A stretch of DNA of 6,849 nt, taken from NCBI GenBank assembly GCA_013331515.1, contig DUGG01000106.1:1-6849 (forward strand), given 5' to 3'. The stretch's first letter is position 1, and the number at the start of each line of letters is the position of its first letter. This stretch comes from Candidatus Woesearchaeota archaeon (GTDB taxonomy: Archaea; Nanobdellota; Nanobdellia; Woesearchaeales; UBA10216). The notes under the pieces were generated by a model. The model did no database searches. It had not been told where the DNA came from and saw only the letters and a program-made list of their open reading frames with translations. This document shows, in pieces, positions 1 to 6,100 of this stretch. Made by a program: the position numbers and the translations under genes.

Positions 1-2008
1 AGTTTCCCGGCTTCACGTCAACCATGAGGTTGAGGCGCGCCTCAAGCTTTTGCGTTTCCACGACTAGAATTGCCAATCCCTGTTCAACTATCGGCTGGGT
101 GGTTTCGTAAGCGATTTTTCCAGCATCATCTGCCAGTTGGAGTGAAAGCGATCTTGTCTCTTCCGCCTTGACCGCTGTGAAGGTGATGTTGCCTGTCAGG
201 TTTGAGCTTAGGCGCTGCTCGCTGCTCACGTTTATCTCATCAATCATTCCAATCTCTCCAAGCGGGGAGATTACCTTGAATGATGCAAGATGGAAGAGGT
301 CTATGCTGGCTTCCGCGCCGCCGCTGCCGCCTGATGAGCCGCTTCCCCCGCTTTCATCTGTGGAGCCGCTGTCCTTGGATGCGTTTGAGCTTCCTCCGTA
401 GTTGAGCGTGACCTCCAGGGCATACTTCCCAAGGATTGCAGTGTCTGTGTAGTCGTATGCATAATCCCCGCTTCCCGTGCTCGGTATGTCAAATGCGCTC
501 TTTTCCCCGTTTGGCTTTGTTATTGTTGCCTTGACGCTGTTTATTTTCACATCATCGTAAACAGTGACTGCAATCTTTTGCACCTCTTGGCTTATGAGCT
601 TCGGCGCCATTTCAACCTTGAACTCAACCCCTTCCCTGTAGATTGCAGCTTTTGCGAGGTCTATGAGGCCGAAGCCGTAGCTGGCATCCTTGCCCGGCTC
701 TCCCAGGTCCTCGCTTGTCTTCTCCAGAATCCGTTTCACGTCGTCCTGCTTCAGCGTGGGCGTCCTGTTGAGCATCAGCGCTATTGCCCCTGAGACGTGC
801 GGTGCTGCCATGCTTGTCCCATCTTTAAGGGAGTATCCTCCAGGCACTGATGACTTTATGCTGACTCCGGGGGCGACGAAGTCTGGCTTCACCCCGATTT
901 CAGGGTAAACCCCCCCTCCGGAGAAGTATGCAACATTTTTGGATTTGTCAATAGCCCCCACGGTGATGACGCTTGGCGAGCTGCCAGGTGCCGTCACCCC
1001 CTTGAAGCCGCCGCATCCGGGGCATATTGCGCCCGTGCATCCCGGCCCGCAGTTGCCTGCTGCAACGACTATGATTGCGCCCTTGCTTACTGCCGCTTTG
1101 AGGTCGTTCTCGTATTCAGCATCAAGCGGATCTGTCGTGCCTAAGCTCATGCTTATTATCCTCGCGCCATCGTTCGTTGCCGGGTTTGAGTCCGGGTCAA
1201 GCGCCCAGTTAATCGCGTCAAATACCCGGTCTATCGGCCCAGCGCCGTTTTCGTCCATTGCCTTGGCGTTTATCAGCTCTGCCCCCGGTGCGACGCCGTC
1301 CATGAGCCCCCCTCCTGCCTTTGACCCGGCTATTATTCCGGCAACGTGGGTGCCGTGGCCGTTGTCGTCCTGGGCAATGGCGTCGCCATCAACGAAATCC
1401 TTTTCAGCAACGACCCTGCCTTTCAGCATCGGGTGGCTTGCGTCCATGCCCGTGTCAATGACGGCAACCTTCACGCCGACACCGGTGTTGCCGCCTTTCC
1501 AGAACGCATCGGCTTTTACCATCGGCACGCTCTGCTCGAGCATGACATGGAACATCGTTCTCGGCAGCACCCTGATTACCTCCTGCCCGGATGCCAGCTG
1601 CGCCACTTTTTCTGCTTCCGCCTCAACGGCGAAGTATTTTGACATGCCGTCAATTGAGTCAACCGCGTTGAGGATTTTTGGACCCGCCTTGCTTATCTCT
1701 TCCTTAATCCCTTTTTTGGACTTCACTATGAAATCAATCCTGTCATCGCCCTTCCCGCCTGTTTCCTTCCTGTAAACCGCTTCCTTGACCTTCTCCATCA
1801 GCACGGGAGAGATTTTCTCGTTGACTGCCTGGGGCAGCGTGTTCAGCTCGGAAAGCTTCAGCATGAGCATGTCGCCGCCTGTTTTGGCTTTGTTGTCGCT
1901 GCCTGTCGGGAGCAGCGTTGTTGCCAGCAGGAGCAGCAGGACTGCAATTGCCGCAAATGCCGCTTTCCTCGCGGCCTTCAGTTTTCCCATCCGCTTTTCT
2001 TCAATCAT
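1..2008 (-). CDS. Secreted subtilisin-like serine protease (peptidase S8), 3' end cut by window edge
   Basis: The frame is open from ATG 2008 to base 1 (669 residues visible, no stop). Residues 1-35 form a signal peptide: a basic start (EEKR, KLKAARK), then a hydrophobic Ala/Leu core (A16-L33). Residues about 88-155 resemble an I9-type propeptide. The S8 catalytic domain spans about 160-455 with the full triad: Asp185 (VAVIDTGMD, base 1456), His218 (NGHGTHVAG, 1357) and Ser399 (DGTSMAAPHVSG, 814), plus oxyanion Asn319 (VVAAGN). It is therefore expected to be an active exported endopeptidase. After the catalytic domain come two beta-rich stretches separated by a Gly/Ser linker (540-564), then the window edge. 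The only four cysteines (320, 324, 329, 332) lie in one insert just after Asn319. The stop of the upstream lipoprotein gene lies 6 bases before this ATG, so the two are probably cotranscribed. ATG 2008 is the first possible start in this frame. AAGGAGA directly abuts it, so ATG 1990 (spacing about 19) is a weaker alternative; both keep the signal peptide. The S8 assignment is certain; the natural substrate is unknown. Confidence 0.95.
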   Translation of the reverse strand, partial: MIEEKRMGKLKAARKAAFAAIAVLLLLLATTLLPTGSDNKAKTGGDMLMLKLSELNTLPQAVNEKISPVLMEKVKEAVYRKETGGKGDDRIDFIVKSKKGIKEEISKAGPKILNAVDSIDGMSKYFAVEAEAEKVAQLASGQEVIRVLPRTMFHVMLEQSVPMVKADAFWKGGNTGVGVKVAVIDTGMDASHPMLKGRVVAEKDFVDGDAIAQDDNGHGTHVAGIIAGSKAGGGLMDGVAPGAELINAKAMDENGAGPIDRVFDAINWALDPDSNPATNDGARIISMSLGTTDPLDAEYENDLKAAVSKGAIIVVAAGNCGPGCTGAICPGCGGFKGVTAPGSSPSVITVGAIDKSKNVAYFSGGGVYPEIGVKPDFVAPGVSIKSSVPGGYSLKDGTSMAAPHVSGAIALMLNRTPTLKQDDVKRILEKTSEDLGEPGKDASYGFGLIDLAKAAIYREGVEFKVEMAPKLISQEVQKIAVTVYDDVKINSVKATITKPNGEKSAFDIPSTGSGDYAYDYTDTAILGKYALEVTLNYGGSSNASKDSGSTDESGGSGSSGGSGGAEASIDLFHLASFKVISPLGEIGMIDEINVSSEQRLSSNLTGNITFTAVKAEETRSLSLQLADDAGKIAYETTQPIVEQGLAILVVETQKLEARLNLMVDVKPGN
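317..391 (-). other. Gly/Ser-rich linker inside the subtilase
   Basis: Residues 540-564 of the protease are almost only Gly, Ser, Asp, Asn, Ala and Thr (GGSSNASKDSGSTDESGGSG and onward). They separate a beta-rich domain following the catalytic core (about 460-537) from a second beta-rich domain (about 566-669). This is a flexible spacer of a kind common in secreted multidomain proteins. At DNA level it is a low-complexity AGC/GGA/GGC/TCA run, so length variation by slippage is possible. Confidence 0.75.
1013..1051 (-). other. Four-cysteine insert (CxxxCxxxxCxxC) next to the protease oxyanion Asn
   Basis: Residues 320-332 of the subtilase read CGPGCTGAICPGC and directly follow oxyanion Asn319. 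S8 proteases usually have a short AGNSGPG-type loop here. This protein replaces the Ser with Cys and appears to add about ten residues before the usual PGSSPSVITVGA strand. No other Cys occurs in the 669 visible residues, so the four probably pair with each other (two disulfides) or bind one metal ion. Structural or regulatory use is inference. Confidence 0.7.
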
Positions 2009-2015
2009 TCTCCTT
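2009..2015 (-). promoter_or_regulatory. Shine-Dalgarno-like AAGGAGA abutting the protease ATG
   Basis: The minus strand reads AAGGAGA immediately before ATG 2008, and the site overlaps the TGA stop (2015-2017) of the lipoprotein gene by one base. GGAG is one base from this ATG, closer than the usual 4-10, and 19 bases from the next in-frame ATG (1990). The site strongly suggests translation restarts here but does not settle which ATG is used. Coupling to termination of the upstream gene would explain the odd spacing. Confidence 0.5.
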
Positions 2016-2641
2016 CAACCGCTGAACTGGCTCAGGCATATGCCCTTTGTCTGTTCGTCTGCTATCTTGTTGCACAGCTCCCTGTTTTCAGGGTTTTTCT
2101 CGTCAATGTAGCCAAACAGGCACATGTCCCTCGATTCAACGTCGCCCTCTATCATCTCGCAAACCCTGTAGTCTGATGTGTTGGCCGCGCTGCGCATGAG
2201 GCATACGGTCCTCTTTTGTATTTCATTCCCGTATCTTTCAAGCGTTCCAGAAATCTTCAGGCACGCTTCCGGGCCTCCCTTTAGGGATACGTCGCCGATT
2301 TTGGCAAGCTCAACGTCAGACCTGCAGGATTCCTGCGCGAACTCATCCACTCCCGACTCATCAAGTATTTCGCACCCTTTTATCCTGCCGCACGTTGCCG
2401 CATCCCTTTTCTCCACCGCCACCTCTGACACGCACGCCTTCGCGAAGAGGCAGTTCTCTATCTTGTCGCACACTCGCGTATCCTTCGCCTTGACCGCTAT
2501 TTCGGTTATCTCGCTGAAGTCCGCCCCTTCCCTTACCTCGGGGACCTTCTGCCCCGCCCCCGTAGAGCATCCGGCAACCAGCAGCAGCGCTGCAATGCCC
2601 AGGGCCGCCCAAACAATTTTGCTCCACATTCCATTTTTCAT
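2015..2641 (-). CDS. Predicted lipoprotein with five tandem Cys-x-x-Ile...Cys repeats
   Basis: A 208-residue protein. The N-terminus MKNGMWSKIV plus a hydrophobic core ends in a lipobox, VAG-Cys25, so it should be exported, lipidated and anchored outside the membrane. The mature part has twelve further cysteines in about five units of the form D/N-x-x-L/V-C-x-x-I ... C-L: Cys58/70 (plus 64), 84/106 (plus 90), 127/147, 161/174 and 190/202. I recognise this repeat style from small archaeal secreted proteins but know of no assigned function; disulfides within each unit are likely. The chosen start has a GGTGAT site three bases upstream. An ATG at 2668 in the same frame would add nine residues and overlap the stop of the preceding gene as ATGA, but would push the basic N-region away from the signal core. 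It lies 23 bases after the presumed immunity gene and 6 before the protease. A role in holding or folding the Cys-rich effector at the surface is only inference. Confidence 0.85.
   Translation of the reverse strand: MKNGMWSKIVWAALGIAALLLVAGCSTGAGQKVPEVREGADFSEITEIAVKAKDTRVCDKIENCLFAKACVSEVAVEKRDAATCGRIKGCEILDESGVDEFAQESCRSDVELAKIGDVSLKGGPEACLKISGTLERYGNEIQKRTVCLMRSAANTSDYRVCEMIEGDVESRDMCLFGYIDEKNPENRELCNKIADEQTKGICLSQFSG
2018..2482 (-). repeat. Diverged tandem Cys repeats in the lipoprotein (five units)
   Basis: From residue 54 to the C-terminus the lipoprotein is built of units that begin with an acidic or Asn residue, then a C-x-x-I core (VCDKI, TCGRI, ACLKI, VCEMI, LCNKI), and close 12-22 residues later with a second Cys, often followed by Leu (VCLM, MCLF, ICLS). 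The first two units carry one extra Cys each (64 and 90). Unit length is about 30-40 residues in units 1-4; the last is shorter. The repeat is visible only at protein level. Confidence 0.7.
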
Positions 2642-2644
2642 GCA

Positions 2645-2650
2645 ATCACC
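2645..2650 (-). promoter_or_regulatory. Shine-Dalgarno site GGTGAT deciding the lipoprotein start
   Basis: GGTGAT matches six bases of the archaeal/bacterial anti-Shine-Dalgarno complement (GGAGGTGAT) and stands three bases before ATG 2641. The competing ATG 2668 is preceded only by the weaker GGCGGA. This favours the 208-residue form, which also has the more standard signal peptide. Confidence 0.6.
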
Positions 2651-2664
2651 AGTTTCAGATTGTT

Positions 2665-3144
2665 TCATTCCGCCTTCCCTACGATATGGGCGTCGAGGCG
2701 GTCAGACATCCTCAAATAATCGCCAACCTTAACAGGGTAAGATATCGGCACCCTTGTATAGATGGCAATGCCGCAATCAATAATCAGCCGTTGATGATCC
2801 TGCAACGTAAATGAGCTTTCATCCGGATAAACTTTTATCACTTGTCCTTGGATTATGTACCGATTAGAACCTTCTTTACCATCAGGATCCAAAACTACAC
2901 TTTTCGTATTGTTTGATCTTGTAGGAAGTTTATAGTAATTTGAAATGTTAAATCTTACATACAAAAAATCTCCAGCTTTATACAGGTGGTTTATTGCTAA
3001 ATCGTATAGCGTATCGCCAGAAATAAAGCATTTCAGGATTAAATCCTGGGAATCCGCTTTTACTTTAAGAAACAAATCACCTACCTCAGCACCGCTAAAT
3101 TCCCACTTGACCATCTCACATCTTGTCGTTAAAGCATCTTCCAT
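2665..3144 (-). CDS. Putative immunity protein for the adjacent toxin (hypothetical, 159 aa)
   Basis: A 159-residue acidic-to-neutral protein with no signal peptide or membrane segment, hence cytoplasmic. It looks beta-rich and may hold two small barrels: residues about 12-70 (VKWEFSGAEVGDLFLKVKAD ... AGDFLYVRFNIS) and about 95-155 (YIIQGQVIKVYPDESSFTL ... LIIDCGIAIYTRV ... VKVGDYLRMSDRLDAHIVG). The second part, with its V-I-D-C-G and V-G-D-Y-L turns, resembles an OB-like fold, but I cannot name a family. It starts 12 bases after the stop of the large toxin-like gene, in the same frame, behind a tandem TGA TGA and a GAGG site. That position, small size, cytoplasmic nature and matching low GC (about 38% by hand count over 2701-3120) are the standard signature of a polymorphic-toxin immunity gene. 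The gene is secure; the immunity role is inferred from context. Confidence 0.75.
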   Translation of the reverse strand: MEDALTTRCEMVKWEFSGAEVGDLFLKVKADSQDLILKCFISGDTLYDLAINHLYKAGDFLYVRFNISNYYKLPTRSNNTKSVVLDPDGKEGSNRYIIQGQVIKVYPDESSFTLQDHQRLIIDCGIAIYTRVPISYPVKVGDYLRMSDRLDAHIVGKAE

Positions 3145-3151
3145 TTTGCAT

Positions 3152-3159
3152 CCTCATCA
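3152..3159 (-). promoter_or_regulatory. Tandem stop (TGA TGA) and GAGG ribosome site between toxin and immunity genes
   Basis: The toxin frame ends with TGA (3159-3157) followed directly in frame by a second TGA (3156-3154). The second TGA overlaps GAGG (3155-3152), seven bases before the immunity ATG at 3144. The doubled stop would prevent read-through between two genes that share a frame, and the Shine-Dalgarno site allows immediate reinitiation, linking immunity expression to toxin translation. Confidence 0.6.
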
Positions 3160-6100
3160 GGGGATAAATACTGTGGCAATGTCTCCTGGTATGGCGCCTT
3201 CAAATTTTTTGATGAAATACACCACTCTGACTTTCGCTTCTTTGCCCTCGTATGTGATTGTCTTTTCAACCGCTTCCTTGATTCCTTCATGCGTGCTTTT
3301 TACAGGAGTGCCACCGTCAATTACCTTCTCTGCAATTTTTTTTATATCTTCATCATCAAGCGTTTTTCCAAACGCGTTTTTGAATTTTTCATCATGCTCA
3401 ATATGCTTGTACTTGATATGGTCAATTCCCCACTCTTTTATGGATTCCGCATCAACCTTTCTTCCCTTACGCAATACAAAAACACCATCAATAGTCTCCG
3501 AGCCAATTATCGTCCGTTTTCCGGGCGCTTTGAGCATTTTGACAAGCTCTTGCTCCCTGGCGACTTCACTCGCTTTTTCCAAATCAAACGGATTTTTGCC
3601 AAACCCCTTTATGAACCGTGCAAGTTTTTCCGCAGGAATCTCTGTAAAATCTATGACTCTCTTTCTAATCCCGTCAAGAGTGATATCTGTCACGGATTGG
3701 CCGAAGTTCTTGAGCGTCCCTGCTATCTCCTGAAGCTTTTCTGGTGAACAAACAGCAGCGGCAGTAACCCCTGCCAGGCCTACGCACAGTTTCAGTGACT
3801 TATAGAATTCGTCCACGCTGCCGTACTTGTTTGCTATCCTTCCTGCTGCCTTTGCCAGATTCTCAAACTCGTCCAGATTGCCTGCGATTTTGGCCAGGGT
3901 GGCCGGATCAACGGACTTTGCCAGTTCTTCAGCTCCTTTTATTATATTTTTATCTCCAAGGAACGAAGCGATTTTTTGAGCGTCAAACTTTTCCATCACT
4001 CCTTCAGGCATCGTCTTGAGTATCTTGCTCAGCCCTGCTATCCTGTCTGGGGAGAATACGTCCCACCAGTTCTTCTTCGTTAGCTCGTCAATCTTTGAAG
4101 CACCCAGCTTCTCAACGAGCTTTGCCTGCTTTGACAGCAGGTCTTCGGTGGCGTCTGATGCTTTGAGGGTGTTTCTTCCAAGGTTTGTTTTCAGGAGCTC
4201 TCCAATCTGGCCGTCTGTTGCCTTTCCGGCACTTATCAGGTTCTCTGCATTTTTCGCTGCCAGCTTCGCTTCCGCTTCTGTGAGCCCTTTTGCCCAGTTC
4301 TCGTTGTGCTTGACTATCCTTGCGAGCCCTTTGATTTCGCTGTCAAGCCAGCCGTCTATCCCTTCCTTGAAGTATTTGAGCTTGCTCATCTTCTCGGCTA
4401 TCTCGGCGCCAAGGCCTTCCGTTGCCCTTATCGCAGCAAGCTTTTCCGTGAGCTTTGCAGCTTTCCCGATTTTTCCAAAAAGCTGGCCGAGCTTGAATGC
4501 GCTGGCTACTTTTGCGAATATGATTGACCCAAGGACTACCTGTTCCGTCAGGTAGCCTGTTGCGAACCCGTATGTGAATCCAACCTGGAATCGGCGGTAT
4601 TCTTCGGGCTTGTTCAGTCTGTCCTCCCTGAAGGCGTTTATGCCCCTTCCCTTGTCAAGGGTGTTCCTGAACAGGGTTGCGGCAAGTTCTCCCGGCTTTT
4701 TTATCAGTTCCACAATGCCTATTATCAGGTCCTTGGCTGCGTCAACTATCTTTCCTACTTCGTTGGCATGGGTTATCACGAACCATATGCCTTCAAGTAT
4801 ACCTGCCACGTCGTCGAACAGCCCCTGCCCTATCCCGTAAGCCGCCCCGGCATACGCGCCGATGCATCCTGCTCCTATTGAGATTAATGCTGTGGTTCCT
4901 GTGTCCTTGTCCGTTGCTACGATGATGAACTCTTTCTGCGTGAAGAAGCCGCCTACGTATTCAGACCTCTTCATGGCGTCTTCCAGCGTCACGTTCGTGC
5001 TTGTGAGCACTTCAGCTTGTTCCTGTATGCCAGCCTTTGCCATGGCGTCTGCCATCACGTGCGGGCTTTCTGTGAAGCTCACGGTCGTGACTGAAGTGAC
5101 ATTGACGGCGTTGAGTATCGCGTTGTGCGATTCTATGATGCTTTTTCCCTTTTGGACTTCCTTCCACACTATGAGGAATGATGCCAGCGGCACCAGGCAT
5201 GCCGTCAGGTCAACGGAGTCTGACTTGAAGGTCGTGCCGAAGTTGCTGCCTGCGGCTTTCGGGTCTGTTCCCAGCAGTTTTTCGTCCTCGTCGCTGTAGC
5301 CGTCGCCGTCCATGTCCCCTGGCGGGTTGCACGTGCACCTCACATGGGCGAGCTCTTCGCCGTCCACTTCCTTGGTGATTGAGTCGCAGAATATCGCGTC
5401 AGGGCATGTTACTTTGACTACCCTGCTGCCGTGCAAGGCGTCAAAGGCAATCCTGCCTGTGGAGTCTGTCACGCCTTTGGATGCCTCATCAAGGTATACC
5501 TGTGCGCCCTGTATCGGCTTGTCCTTCAGGCCGCCGCCGTAGTAGACGACTTCAACGTTTATCCTGCCTTTTGGCGCTGTCCCGGCGCAGTCGGTTGGGC
5601 AGTTTTTGTAGTTCTCTCCCTTGCCGGCTGTGCATTTTCCATTGCCACAGTATTCCGGCTTTTCCGGGAGGCACGCGTGGTAGCCCTGCGGGGTCCTGAT
5701 GTCATACTTGTTTCCCCCGTCGCCGCAGTACGGCCTTGCCGGGTCGGCAGCTTCGCACTCTGAATCTTTGTCGCACTCGCAGAATGCCGACTTGCCGTCG
5801 GGCACGGGGCAGGGCGGGGGAGGCGTGTACGGGCTGGCGTGGCACTGCTTATCGCTCTCCCACCAGTACGGGACGCCTGATTGGCAGCAGTGGGATTTGC
5901 CATCCGCCTTGCAGTTCCAGTGAGGTGCGTCGGCGCTTTGGCAGTAAGACCATGTGTCGCCGCATTTCTTTAACTTGCTGCAAACATCAGCGTTTTTGGT
6001 GCACCAATCAACTGTCTTTGCGCAGTAGTACGGGTAATCCGGCGGGCAGCATCCAAATGTGTTGTCCACGCAGTTTTCTATGCTTGAAGGGTTGTTGCAT

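Noticed and set aside
939..1775. Plus-strand open frame of 278 codons opposite the protease
   Set aside because: It lies antisense to the S8 catalytic domain, whose triad motifs are unambiguous. Its product is a low-complexity Ser/Ala/Pro mix with no recognisable motif; it is a GC-driven shadow.
2945..4555. Several plus-strand open frames opposite the immunity gene, the toxin tip and the helical linker
   Set aside because: Ser/Phe/Leu-rich products with no motif or plausible ribosome site. They mirror the Lys/Glu/Ala-rich minus-strand coding sequence.
5260..5316. Dockerin domain
   Set aside because: Only one D-x-D-G-x-x-D loop, followed by GTDP. This fits a TSP3-like repeat better, and no cohesin or cellulase context is present.
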